Below are positions 41,777-50,297 of a stretch of DNA of 64,000 bases, one piece after another. The translations under genes and the position numbers were made by a program. Each line of letters starts with the position of its first letter. The stretch's first letter is position 1. Source of the stretch: Rhizobiales bacterium 62-17 (GTDB taxonomy: Bacteria > Pseudomonadota > Alphaproteobacteria > Rhizobiales > Beijerinckiaceae). Below the pieces are notes generated by a model. The model did not search any database and was not told the origin of the DNA. It worked only from the letters and a program-made list of their open reading frames with translations. The DNA is taken from NCBI GenBank assembly GCA_001898965.1, contig MKVW01000004.1, positions 475,307 through 539,306 on the forward strand. Direction: 5' to 3'.

Positions 41777-43775
41777 GACGGCGCGGCCAAGGCGCGCTTC
41801 CTTGATCAAGGTCCATCCGTCACTGCTTGTCGCGGCGTTTCTCGTCGGCGCGCTTCTGCTGGCCTGGCGCCATCTATCGGCGCAATTGCCACCCGCCGTT
41901 TGGCTCACCGCATTACTCGATCCCGACATCGACGTGCCGCGTCAGATGCTGGCGCACTACAGCGTCTTTCCGCGCATAGCCGTGGCACTGCTCGCGGGCG
42001 CCGCGCTCGGACTGGCCGGAACCGTCTGCCAACAGGTTTTGCGCAATCCCCTGGCCGAACCAACCACGCTCGGCGTTTCCGCCGGTGCCAATCTGACGCT
42101 GGCCGCCGCGACGCTCTGGGCACCGACCCTCTTGGGTCCCGGTCGGGAATGGGTCGCCATGTTCGGCGGCTTTTCGGCGGCGCTGTGCGTCTTCGCCCTT
42201 GCCTGGTCGCGCGCGCTCGCGCCTCTGGCGCTGATCCTGGCCGGTTTGATCGTCAGCCTCTATTGCGGCGCGGTCGCCGGCGCGCTCGTCATTTTCAATC
42301 ACGACTATCTGATCGGCTTGTTCATTTGGGGCGCCGGCTTTCTCAACCAGCAGGATTGGAACGCCGCCACCTTCCTGGCACCTCGTCTTGCCATCGCGTG
42401 CGCTTTGATCGTCCTGATGACACGCCCGCTCACATTGCTTGGCTTCGACGACGAGACGGCGCGCAATCTGGGTCTCGGCCTCACGTCGGCGCGACTGGCG
42501 AGCCTCATCGTTGCCATCGCGCTTGCCGCTTCCGTCGTCAGCGCCGTCGGCGTTCTCAGCTTCGTCGGATTGGCAGCGCCGACCTTGGTGCGGCTCGCCG
42601 GCGCAAGACGATTTCGCGACCGCTTGCTTTGGGCGCCTCTCTGCGGCGCGGCTCTGCTGTGGTTCACCGATCAGATCGTGCTCACCTTACCCTCAGGCTA
42701 TCGCGAAGTGCCGACAGGCGTCGCGACCGCCCTTCTCGGCGCGCCAATCCTTCTCCTTTTGCTGCGGCGCCTGGGCTCGTCCACGCCCATAGGCACCCGC
42801 ACGGACAGTTTGGTGCCACGCCGCAACCGCCACCCGCGCCAACTGCTGATCGCCGGCCTCATCCTGCTCGTGATGATCGTGTGGCTGGCGCTCGCGTTCG
42901 GCAACGGCCCACAGGGCTGGCATTGGAGCAGGTTCGACGACATCGTCGATCTCGCGCCCTGGCGCTGGCCACGTCTGGCGGCGGCCCTAGTGGCCGGCGC
43001 CATGCTCGCTGTGGCCGGCGTGCTGATGCAACGCATGACCGGCAATCCCATGGCCGCCCCGGAAGTGCTCGGCATCAGTTCAGGCGCCGCCATGGGCGTG
43101 ATCATCCTGGCTTTCTCCGTGCAAGCGCCTGGCCGGCTCCTGCAAATCGGCGCCGGCGCCGCTGGCGCTTTCGCCGTGCTCGCCTTGATCCTCCTGCTCG
43201 GCCGCCGTTCGCAGTTCAACCCCGATCGTTTCCTGCTCGCCGGGATCGCCACCAGCGCCATCTTCGGTGCCGTCATCGCCGTCGCCATGGCCACCGGCGA
43301 TCCGCGAATGAGCGCTTTGCTCACCTGGCTCGCCGGTTCCACCTATCGCGTCGACGGCAACGAAGCGCTGTTGCTATGCGCCGTGGCCGCCGTTCTCTTG
43401 GCAGCGACGCCCTTTCTCGCCCGCCCGCTCGAAATCCTGCCGCTCGGTCCAGAGAGCGCCCGCGCGGTTGGCCTTGCCGTGGCGTCAAGCCGCTTCGCGC
43501 TGATGCTGCACGCCGCTTTGCTAACCGCGGCGGCGACGCTCATCGTCGGCCCCCTGAGCTTTGTCGGATTGCTGGCGCCACATATGGCGCGCCTGCTCGG
43601 CCTGCAACGCCCGCTTCAGCACCTGGCCTTCGCCGGGCTGATCGGCGCGCTCCTCATGACATCGGCCGATTGGCTGGGGCGCATGGCGATCTTTCCCTAT
43701 CAAATCCCGGCCGGCCTGCTCGCCACGCTGCTCGGCGGCCCCTTTCTCCTGACCTTGATCGGACGGCGCCGATGA
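41763..43775 (+). CDS. fhuB: Ferric hydroxamate ABC permease FhuB (fused double permease)
   Basis: A 670-residue protein made of two FecCD-type permease halves in tandem, as in FhuB. Each half has the family core: RIAVALLAGAALGLAGTVCQQ ... NPLAEPTTLGVSAGA in the first and RLAAALVAGAMLAVAGVLMQR ... NPMAAPEVLGISSGA in the second. The second-half LSFVGLLAPHMARLL segment contacts the ATPase. About 18-20 membrane helices are expected. The ATG at 41763 overlaps the FhuD-like gene. No FhuC-type ATPase is present in this locus. Confidence 0.95.
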   Translation: MVAAETARPRRASLIKVHPSLLVAAFLVGALLLAWRHLSAQLPPAVWLTALLDPDIDVPRQMLAHYSVFPRIAVALLAGAALGLAGTVCQQVLRNPLAEPTTLGVSAGANLTLAAATLWAPTLLGPGREWVAMFGGFSAALCVFALAWSRALAPLALILAGLIVSLYCGAVAGALVIFNHDYLIGLFIWGAGFLNQQDWNAATFLAPRLAIACALIVLMTRPLTLLGFDDETARNLGLGLTSARLASLIVAIALAASVVSAVGVLSFVGLAAPTLVRLAGARRFRDRLLWAPLCGAALLWFTDQIVLTLPSGYREVPTGVATALLGAPILLLLLRRLGSSTPIGTRTDSLVPRRNRHPRQLLIAGLILLVMIVWLALAFGNGPQGWHWSRFDDIVDLAPWRWPRLAAALVAGAMLAVAGVLMQRMTGNPMAAPEVLGISSGAAMGVIILAFSVQAPGRLLQIGAGAAGAFAVLALILLLGRRSQFNPDRFLLAGIATSAIFGAVIAVAMATGDPRMSALLTWLAGSTYRVDGNEALLLCAVAAVLLAATPFLARPLEILPLGPESARAVGLAVASSRFALMLHAALLTAAATLIVGPLSFVGLLAPHMARLLGLQRPLQHLAFAGLIGALLMTSADWLGRMAIFPYQIPAGLLATLLGGPFLLTLIGRRR

Positions 43776-44542
43776 CCACCAGCAGAACCGACGGCTTCCG
43801 CACCTTGCAGGTCGCTGACACATGGCAGCTCACGCCGCGCATGAAGCGACTGCGTTTGACCGGCGAAAATCTCGAACATTTCGCCAGTTCCGACGACATT
43901 CATGTTCGGCTCTACATTCCAGAGGACGGCGAGAAGGATATTCGCTCCCTCGTCTTCCACGCGGATGGACAGCCGCGCGACACCGGCCCCGGCAGCGGCT
44001 TTGCCGTGCGCTACTACACCATCCGCCGGATCGACAGGGCGGCCGGCTGGCTCGACATCGACTTCGTCCTGCATGACGCGCCGGGACCGGGCTCGGATTT
44101 CGCCCGCCGCGCGCGACCCGGCGATCTCTGCGGCATGTCAGGCCCATGCGGCCTCAATGTGAAGCCGGCTAACCGCTACCTCCTCGTCGGCGACGAAACG
44201 GCGCTACCGGCCATCGCGCGCATCGTCGAGGAATTGCCCCGTCACAGCACCGGCCACGTCTTCGTCGAGATCGATGGCGCAGACGAGCGGATCGAACTCG
44301 ACATGCCCACGGGCATGTCGCTCCACTGGCTCTATCGCCAGGGTGAGCCATCTCTCGCGAAAGCCGCGAAAGCCGTGATCGGTGACTACGACCCGGCCGA
44401 GCAGGACGATTTCTTCATCTGGATCGCCGGTGAATTCGGCGCCATCGCCAGCCTGCGCCTGGCGCTGCATGCCTTCGCCAAAACCAGGTATATGTGCGTC
44501 CCCTATTGGCTCAAGAAATATGAGACAGCGCGCGCGGGATAA
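43772..44542 (+). CDS. Siderophore-interacting protein (ferric-siderophore reductase)
   Basis: A 256-residue SIP-family flavoprotein releasing iron from the imported siderophore by reduction. Family features are MKRLRLTGENLEHF, the FAD motif RYYTIRRID (R-x-Y-T), the glycine-rich DFVLHDAPGPGSDFARRARPGD segment (in two stretches) and a C-terminal FFIWIAGEFG followed by PYWLKKY. The start ATG overlaps the FhuB stop (ATGA), so translation is coupled. Substrate presumably the same ferric siderophore handled by the upstream genes. Confidence 0.95.
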   Translation: MTTSRTDGFRTLQVADTWQLTPRMKRLRLTGENLEHFASSDDIHVRLYIPEDGEKDIRSLVFHADGQPRDTGPGSGFAVRYYTIRRIDRAAGWLDIDFVLHDAPGPGSDFARRARPGDLCGMSGPCGLNVKPANRYLLVGDETALPAIARIVEELPRHSTGHVFVEIDGADERIELDMPTGMSLHWLYRQGEPSLAKAAKAVIGDYDPAEQDDFFIWIAGEFGAIASLRLALHAFAKTRYMCVPYWLKKYETARAG

Positions 44543-44545
44543 CGG

Positions 44546-45502
44546 TCATCGCGGTTCGGCAGAATTGAAATGGCAATCCTCCGGCGTTAAGCCCTCAGCC
44601 GCGAGCATTTCCCGCATCGCGATGCAAAGCTCCAACGCCCCGCCTAGATAGACGTGAAATCCGTCCAGGTCGCCAAATGTCTCCTTGATCATCCTCTGCA
44701 CATCGGCAATGCGCGGGGTGCCATCGATCTGATACGTGCGAAAATTGCGATATGAGCTTTGCAAATCCGACAAACGGCGAGGCGCCAAGTCTTGCGCCGA
44801 AACATCGAGAAACAAGGAAATCTGTTGCGTCATGCCGCTTCTGAGAGCGGTCTCGGCGATGGCGAGAAGCCTGCCGCATTCCGCGCCAAAGCCGATCAGG
44901 AGAATGGGCCCAAGATGCTCATCACGCAGATAGCCGTTTCCAAACGGCCCCTCGACACGCACGATCGCGCCTGCGCTCAAGCCACAAGAGGCATTGTCGG
45001 CGATGATCGGGATGTGAAATTCCAGAATCTTATCGTCCGGCCGATTGACCATGCCGGTTTCGACGACAGAGCCTGAATGGGAAAGTCTCGCGTTCTGGCC
45101 GGCGCTAAAGTGAAACGGCTCCGTGGAAGCGCTTTGCAAACGCAAGATCATGATATCGGCGGTTGAGGACAACGAGACGACTTCATAATCGAGATCGCGC
45201 TGGACGTGGCTCATCTCGCCATCCACGACACCGATCGAAATCACGCAATCGCTTAATGGCTCCGCCTGACAGGCAAGGATCTGACCCTGCGCTCGATCTT
45301 CTTCGGTCAGAACCAGCGGATTGTAATAGGAACCGAGATCGACGGAGCCGCTGATCAATTGCGCCTTGCAGGCGCCGCATTGCCCTTGCTGGCACATGAA
45401 AGGATAGTCGAGCCCCGCATCGAGAGCCGATTGCAGGATGGTCTCGCCATCCTCGACGACGATATCTTGATCAAACTGTTCGATGCGAACGCGTTTGGGC
45501 AT
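44546..45502 (-). CDS. 2Fe-2S ferredoxin with degenerate FNR-like reductase domain
   Basis: A 318-residue protein. The N-terminal plant-type 2Fe-2S domain is intact (C37, C42, C45, C78 in CQQGQCGAC...ILACQAEP). The C-terminal part aligns with the ferredoxin-NADP reductase fold, but its cofactor motifs are altered. The FAD motif R-x-Y-S reads ETGM (148-151), and the NAD-binding GGTGLAP reads GFGAECG (204-210). It is eight bases downstream of the P450 gene on the same strand, so it is the likely electron donor, perhaps with another flavoprotein. No signal peptide. Confidence 0.88.
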   Translation of the reverse strand: MPKRVRIEQFDQDIVVEDGETILQSALDAGLDYPFMCQQGQCGACKAQLISGSVDLGSYYNPLVLTEEDRAQGQILACQAEPLSDCVISIGVVDGEMSHVQRDLDYEVVSLSSTADIMILRLQSASTEPFHFSAGQNARLSHSGSVVETGMVNRPDDKILEFHIPIIADNASCGLSAGAIVRVEGPFGNGYLRDEHLGPILLIGFGAECGRLLAIAETALRSGMTQQISLFLDVSAQDLAPRRLSDLQSSYRNFRTYQIDGTPRIADVQRMIKETFGDLDGFHVYLGGALELCIAMREMLAAEGLTPEDCHFNSAEPR

Positions 45503-45510
45503 AGGCCGTC

Positions 45511-46764
45511 TCAATGTACGACGATCGGCAAGGCTTCGAGCCGACGGCTCGCCGTTCGATTCATGAAAGTCACTTGATCGGAGACCAGGCGATAGTCCGG
45601 GAAGCGCGCCAGGAATTTGCTGACGGCAATGCGCAGCTCCATGCGCGCCAGGCTGGCGCCCAGGCAATAATGAACGCCGTGGCCGAGCGTGACATGACGA
45701 TTGGGGTTGCGCGCGACGTGCAATTCATCTGGCGCTTCGAACTGCGAGGGATCGCGGTTGGCCGCGCCCAGCATCAGATGCAGGATCTGCCCCTGTTCGA
45801 TCCGATGGCCGCCGACCTCGAAAGCGACACGCGCGGTGCGGATGCCCCGCTGGGTCGGCGCCTCATAGCGCAGGAACTCCTCCGCCGCGAGATTGATCAG
45901 TGACGGATCGGCCTTCAGTTTGGCGAGCTGATCGGGAAATTGCTGCAATCGCCACAGCGCCATGGAAATCGCACTGCGCGACGTGCCACCGCCCGCCGTC
46001 AACATCATGTTGCAGGTGGCGAGAACTTCGAGGTCGGACAGGCTCTCGCCGTCGACATTCGCCTGCACCATGGCGCTGATCATGTCGGCTCGTGGCCTTT
46101 GCCGGCGCTGCGCGATGATCGGCATCAGATAGTCCTGCTGCGCATCGAGAATCTGCCGCTGTTCCTCGGCCAGCGCCTCCGAATCCGGATTGACCGGCTG
46201 GAACAGAAAGTTGGAACAACGATCGCTCCAGTGGCGAACCATCGCCTCGTCCGATTGCGGCAGACCGAGAAGATCGAGCATCACCTGCACGGGGATGCGC
46301 GCGGCGAAATCGAGATAGGCATCGAAACCGCCCCGCGCGCCCAGACTGTCCAGGAGCGCATCGACGCGCGCCTCGATTTTCGGCCGCAATTGATCCACCG
46401 CCCGCGGCGTCATCGCCTTCATGAACAGCGCCTTGAGACGATCATGATAGACATCGTCGCGATAGAGCAGCCAGCGATTGTAATGTTCGACGATGGCGCT
46501 GAACCGCTCGGCGTTGGCGCGCGGCAGATAGGAGTAAAGCGTTTCGAGCCGATCGACGCTGAGATCGCCGCGCGTCTGCAGCGCGAAGACATCCTCATAA
46601 CGGGTGAAATACCAGGCCTGCGCCCGTTCCGACCAATGCACGGGCTCCGTCTCGCGCAGGCGCCGATACACCGGATAGGGATCCTGCACGGCTGCCGCCG
46701 TGAAAATGCCGTAGCTTTCAGCGGGATCGTCGAAGACGATGGCGGCTTCTGTTTGCATATGCAT
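45511..46764 (-). CDS. Cytochrome P450
   Basis: A 417-residue soluble P450. The haem-binding loop is LGHGVHYCLGASLARME with C367; the E-x-x-R pair is E296/R299 in EEFLRYEAP. The I-helix oxygen-activation motif (A/G)G-x-(D/E)-T is AGGGTS at 257-262, so the acid is missing although T261 is kept. The start ATG 46764 has GGGGAG eight bases upstream. It is cotranscribed with the 2Fe-2S reductase and lies in an oxidative catabolic cluster. The substrate is unknown; the motif change suggests altered chemistry. Confidence 0.95.
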   Translation of the reverse strand: MHMQTEAAIVFDDPAESYGIFTAAAVQDPYPVYRRLRETEPVHWSERAQAWYFTRYEDVFALQTRGDLSVDRLETLYSYLPRANAERFSAIVEHYNRWLLYRDDVYHDRLKALFMKAMTPRAVDQLRPKIEARVDALLDSLGARGGFDAYLDFAARIPVQVMLDLLGLPQSDEAMVRHWSDRCSNFLFQPVNPDSEALAEEQRQILDAQQDYLMPIIAQRRQRPRADMISAMVQANVDGESLSDLEVLATCNMMLTAGGGTSRSAISMALWRLQQFPDQLAKLKADPSLINLAAEEFLRYEAPTQRGIRTARVAFEVGGHRIEQGQILHLMLGAANRDPSQFEAPDELHVARNPNRHVTLGHGVHYCLGASLARMELRIAVSKFLARFPDYRLVSDQVTFMNRTASRRLEALPIVVH

Positions 46765-46786
46765 GTCGAAAACTCCCCAAACCTTC

Positions 46787-46842
46787 ATTGCGAGCGAGGC
46801 GAAGCAATCCAGGGATTGCTTCGTTGCTCCGCGCCTCGCAAT
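46787..46842. repeat. Palindromic repeat element with TCATTGCGAG core
   Basis: Outer arms ATTGCGAG / CTCGCAAT and inner arms CGAAGCAATCC / GGATTGCTTCG form a long stem of about 56 bases. It lies between PhyH and P450 genes. Fragments of the same core (GTCATTGCGAA) occur at 29029-29039 and 34173-34183, suggesting decayed copies. This repeat type is widespread in alphaproteobacteria. Confidence 0.7.
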
Positions 46843-46856
46843 AAGGGTCGAGCGTC

Positions 46857-47693
46857 CTAACGGGCCTGCCAGGCCTGCGGGAAAACATCCGGCATATTGG
46901 GAAACTGTCCCGCCGGATATTGCGGATCGCCGGGAATGCGCATGGTCGCCGGTCGCGGGTCCCACACCGCATCGCCGCCCATGTAGCGCACCGAAATCGC
47001 CGCCCGTCGCCGGCTCGGCGAGAAATTGCCCTCGGCGCCATGCACCGTCAGCGGGTGATGCACGAGGCAGTCGCCGGCCTGCATTTCCCAGCTCAGGAAG
47101 CGGTAGTCGCTGTTGCGCCGCTCCTTACTGAAATCCGGGCATTCCTCGAAATCGCTTTTGAAATGCGGATCGTTGTCGGGAATCGCCGCCTTGTAGAATT
47201 TGCCCCATTTGTGGGAGCCCGCGATATATTCGAGCGCGCTGTTGTCGCTGTTGACCGACGTCAGAGCCACCCAGACCGACAGAATGTTGGCACCGCGCAG
47301 CGGCCAGAATGGCAGATCGTGGTGCCAGTCGGTGCGCTCCGCCGTCTCCGGCTCCTTCACGAACACCTGGTCGTAGAAGAGCGACACCTTGTCGAGCTTC
47401 ATCAATCGCGCCGCGATCTCGGGACAGGGCGATTCCAGCGCAAAGGCGCGAAAATCGTCATCCCACCGCCAGACGAACGAATTGATATGAAAGCGTCCCT
47501 TGTCCCCGCCCAGGGCCTTGGTGACTTCGCGCTGCCGCGCATCGGGATGCTGGGCATCCATGGTCCGATTGATCGCCGCATTCATTCGATCGATCCAATC
47601 CTGATCGAACATGCCGCGCAGGCAAATAACGCCATCTTCCTCGAACTGTTTGATGTCGCTATCGCTGATATCGTTGAGTGGTTTACGGTTCAT
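46857..47693 (-). CDS. Phytanoyl-CoA dioxygenase (PhyH) family protein
   Basis: A 278-residue non-haem iron(II)/2-oxoglutarate-dependent oxygenase. The metal triad appears as H-x-D in DWHHDLPFW and the distal histidine in HPLTVHGAEGNFS; a 2-oxoglutarate-binding arginine is plausible in RRRAAISVRY. All core residues are present. The start ATG 47693 has GGAGGGAG upstream. It sits between the MhpA-like monooxygenase and the P450 on one strand, so it probably hydroxylates the same substrate family. Confidence 0.92.
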   Translation of the reverse strand: MNRKPLNDISDSDIKQFEEDGVICLRGMFDQDWIDRMNAAINRTMDAQHPDARQREVTKALGGDKGRFHINSFVWRWDDDFRAFALESPCPEIAARLMKLDKVSLFYDQVFVKEPETAERTDWHHDLPFWPLRGANILSVWVALTSVNSDNSALEYIAGSHKWGKFYKAAIPDNDPHFKSDFEECPDFSKERRNSDYRFLSWEMQAGDCLVHHPLTVHGAEGNFSPSRRRAAISVRYMGGDAVWDPRPATMRIPGDPQYPAGQFPNMPDVFPQAWQAR

Positions 47694-47741
47694 CGCTTTT
47701 CTCCCTCCAAGATCTGCGTTCACGCGTTCCAAGATTGCATT

Positions 47742-49262
47742 TCACGCTTGCAAAGCGTGCTGTTGCCTCCGCGTTTCAAGGGCAACAGACAAAGACCCGA
47801 GGAGCTCCTCCAGCTCGTCGGGACGATTGGACGTTCCAAAAACATAACGATCCGGCCGCAAGACGATCCAACGCGCGCCCGCGTCCTTGAGCCAGGGGGT
47901 GAGCGCGCCATCGGCGATCACGACGAGATCGGCGCAGATATCCGCAACACGTGCGGCCAGATGCGGATCGAGCGGTACATCGCCGATCAACGCAAAGCCC
48001 TTGCCGATTGCATCATCGAGCAATTGTCCGCTGCTGAGACGCGGCTGCGCCAGAATGGTACCGGCCACAGCCCCACCGTGATGCAGACCCGGCCCAAGCG
48101 GCGGCGACAGATTGACCATTTCCTCCGGGCCAGTGCGCAACATGGCTTGATCGCGCGCGGCCGCCACCTGCGGATCGGTGGTCTGGATGATGGAGCCGAG
48201 CCGCACCGCCTCCTGGATGAACGCGCGTATATGGGCATGGCGCTCGCTTTGATAGGTGTCGAGCAGACTCTCGGGCGCACCGTTGACCACACGGGCCAGT
48301 TTCCAACCGAGATTGGCGGCATCGCGGATGCCGGCGCACAGGCCCTGCCCGAGGAAGGGCGGCGTCTGATGCGCGCTGTCGCCAGCGATCAGCAGGCGGT
48401 TCTTGCGCCATTTCTCGGCGATCAACGAATGAAACGTGTAGAGGGCACGCCGCACCAATTGACCATCTTGCGGCGTGAGCCAAGGCGAAAGCAGTTTCCA
48501 CACAGTGTCCGGCTGATCGATCGTTTGCGGATCGTCACCCGGCATGACCATGATTTCCCAGCGCCGCCGCCGGCCGGTGCCGCGCACGCAGGTGATCGGC
48601 CGCGAAGGATCGCAAATCTGCACGGTCGCGTCAGGCAGATCGATCTCGCGCGACAGCAGCACGTCGACGACGAGCCAAAGCTGATGCAGGCCGAAGTCCT
48701 CGAAATGCGGACCGATGGCCTGCCGCACCATCGAACGGCCGCCATCGCAGCCGACGACCCAACGCGCTTGATGGGTGGCTTCAACGCCACTGATCGTGTC
48801 GCGCGTGCGCAGCTCGACATGATCCCCGGCATCGCTCACGTCCACGACATCTTGGCAGAGATAAGTGCGGATCGCCGGAAAGCGGGCCACGCCTTGACGC
48901 AGCACATGTTCGAGATCGGGCTGATGAAAGAGGAAATTATTGGCCCAGCCATGCAGGCCTATTTCATGCGCCGGCTTGCGCTCCAGCAGCAATTGCCCGG
49001 CCGTGTTGAAATATTTGATGCCCTTCGAAATGTGGACATGCGGCGTCAAAGCCTCGGCAAGCCCCATCGATTGGAAGATGCGCATCACTTCGCCGTCGAA
49101 GTGGACAGCACGCGGCAGATGAGCAGGCTCGGCCTCACGTTCGAATATGGCGACGGATACGCCGTAAAGGCCGAGCATATTGGCCAAAGCGACACCCGTG
49201 GGACCATAGCCGACAAGCGCGACATCGACCATGGATGTTGGGGATGTCGCCGGCGCGCTCAT
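47742..49262 (-). CDS. FAD-dependent aromatic monooxygenase (MhpA-like)
   Basis: A 506-residue class A flavoprotein hydroxylase like 3-(3-hydroxyphenyl)propionate hydroxylase. FAD motifs are VGYGPTGVALANMLG near residues 17-31, GCDGGRSMVRQAIG and LLIAGDSAHQTPPFLGQGL. The C-terminal thioredoxin-like domain is present and of normal length. It starts overlapping the IclR stop (ATGA). It probably hydroxylates a phenolic acid, preparing it for ring cleavage by the extradiol enzyme encoded across the divergent promoter. Confidence 0.93.
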   Translation of the reverse strand: MSAPATSPTSMVDVALVGYGPTGVALANMLGLYGVSVAIFEREAEPAHLPRAVHFDGEVMRIFQSMGLAEALTPHVHISKGIKYFNTAGQLLLERKPAHEIGLHGWANNFLFHQPDLEHVLRQGVARFPAIRTYLCQDVVDVSDAGDHVELRTRDTISGVEATHQARWVVGCDGGRSMVRQAIGPHFEDFGLHQLWLVVDVLLSREIDLPDATVQICDPSRPITCVRGTGRRRRWEIMVMPGDDPQTIDQPDTVWKLLSPWLTPQDGQLVRRALYTFHSLIAEKWRKNRLLIAGDSAHQTPPFLGQGLCAGIRDAANLGWKLARVVNGAPESLLDTYQSERHAHIRAFIQEAVRLGSIIQTTDPQVAAARDQAMLRTGPEEMVNLSPPLGPGLHHGGAVAGTILAQPRLSSGQLLDDAIGKGFALIGDVPLDPHLAARVADICADLVVIADGALTPWLKDAGARWIVLRPDRYVFGTSNRPDELEELLGSLSVALETRRQQHALQA

Positions 49263-50149
49263 GTCTCAGCGCCCTGTGTTTCGTCGATATGCCGGGCCGG
49301 ATCGCTGATAATGGCCACTTCCTCGCTGATGCGCGTGGCGCCCGCCTTGATCGCATCGGTCAGCTTGTCGATCTGAATGAGCGCCAGCCTTTGCTGCGTC
49401 AAAGCAGCAACGATGGAGCCGATCACCACCCCGTCAATGCCGAAGATTGGCGCCGCGACGCCGGCCAGGCCATCGTCGAGTTCGCCATAGGACATGGCGA
49501 ACCCCGCACGCCGGATGGCGCTCATCGTATTGCGGAATTCAAGCCAGTTCTCGCCATAGCCGACCTGCGCCGCCAATTCCGGATCGCTGTCGTAGATGCG
49601 CTTCAAGCGGCCGCGCGGCAGATGCGCGACGATGACCTTGGAGCCGGCGCCGCGCAGCAGCGGCAATTGGCGGCCACGGCCGAAGGAAATCAGCAGCCGA
49701 TCGCCACCACTCTCTTGATGGATGGTGACGATGCGCTCGTCATAGCGGCGGATCAGATTGAGATCGACACCCGTGCGCGCCACGATATCGCGAATGATCG
49801 GCAGCCCCGCCGACAGCAACGGATCGGCCTGGCGGATCAACAGATCGAGTTCGACGACGCGCGGACCTAGCGAATAGAAGCCGTCGCCGAACCGCACGAG
49901 CAACCCGGTCTCGACCAGTTCTCGGATGTAGCGATAGCCGGTCGGCCGCGAATAACCGCAATGGTCGATCATCGCTTCGGCGCTCCACACCATGCGCTGC
50001 GGCGTAAACAAATCCAGCAAGGCAAAGGTGCGCGACAGACTGCTCGATGGCCGCTCGCGCCGCGCGGCCGGGCGCTCATCCCGTTGCGCGGAAACAGCTT
50101 TCGCTCCCTCAAGAGATTTATTTCGTTGTCTCATATATTGATAATACAT
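49259..50149 (-). CDS. IclR family transcriptional regulator
   Basis: A 296-residue IclR regulator. The N-terminal winged helix contains SLSRTFALLDLF and AEAMIDHCGYSRPTGYRYIRELVE (residues about 37-85). The C-terminal effector domain has the typical LPLLRGAGSKVIVAHLPRG and LAGVAAPIFGIDGVVIGSI. IclR proteins control aromatic and short-chain acid catabolism. It is the first gene of the minus-strand oxygenase operon and divergent from the TRAP transporter, so it probably controls both. Start ATG 50149 or 50134; neither has a clear ribosome site. Confidence 0.93.
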   Translation of the reverse strand: MYYQYMRQRNKSLEGAKAVSAQRDERPAARRERPSSSLSRTFALLDLFTPQRMVWSAEAMIDHCGYSRPTGYRYIRELVETGLLVRFGDGFYSLGPRVVELDLLIRQADPLLSAGLPIIRDIVARTGVDLNLIRRYDERIVTIHQESGGDRLLISFGRGRQLPLLRGAGSKVIVAHLPRGRLKRIYDSDPELAAQVGYGENWLEFRNTMSAIRRAGFAMSYGELDDGLAGVAAPIFGIDGVVIGSIVAALTQQRLALIQIDKLTDAIKAGATRISEEVAIISDPARHIDETQGAET

Positions 50150-50198
50150 TCCTTGATCGAGCTATCGTCAAGTCAATTCTGTTCTCCAGTATCATTAT

Positions 50199-50226
50199 TT
50201 GACATTCGATGATTCCTCTCTATCTT
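50199..50226 (+). promoter_or_regulatory. Sigma-70-like promoter of the TRAP operon
   Basis: TTGACA (50199-50204), a 16-base spacer and TATCTT (50221-50226), about 70 bases before the DctP start. A weak inverted pair ATCAT (50191) / ATGAT (50209) overlaps the -35 element and could bind the divergent IclR product. Confidence 0.5.
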
Positions 50227-50297
50227 TGACGGCACAGCGCTGACCAACGGCTCGAGGGGAGCCCAAAGTCGGCGAGATATTCAAAGAGGGGGGAGCC

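Noticed and set aside
41900-43771. Extension upstream of the siderophore-interacting protein
   Set aside because: It overlaps fhuB in another frame; the SIP start at 43772 is coupled to the fhuB stop.
46920-49376. Open frame of 818 codons on the plus strand across PhyH and the FAD monooxygenase
   Set aside because: It is antisense to two well-supported genes and has shadow-type composition.
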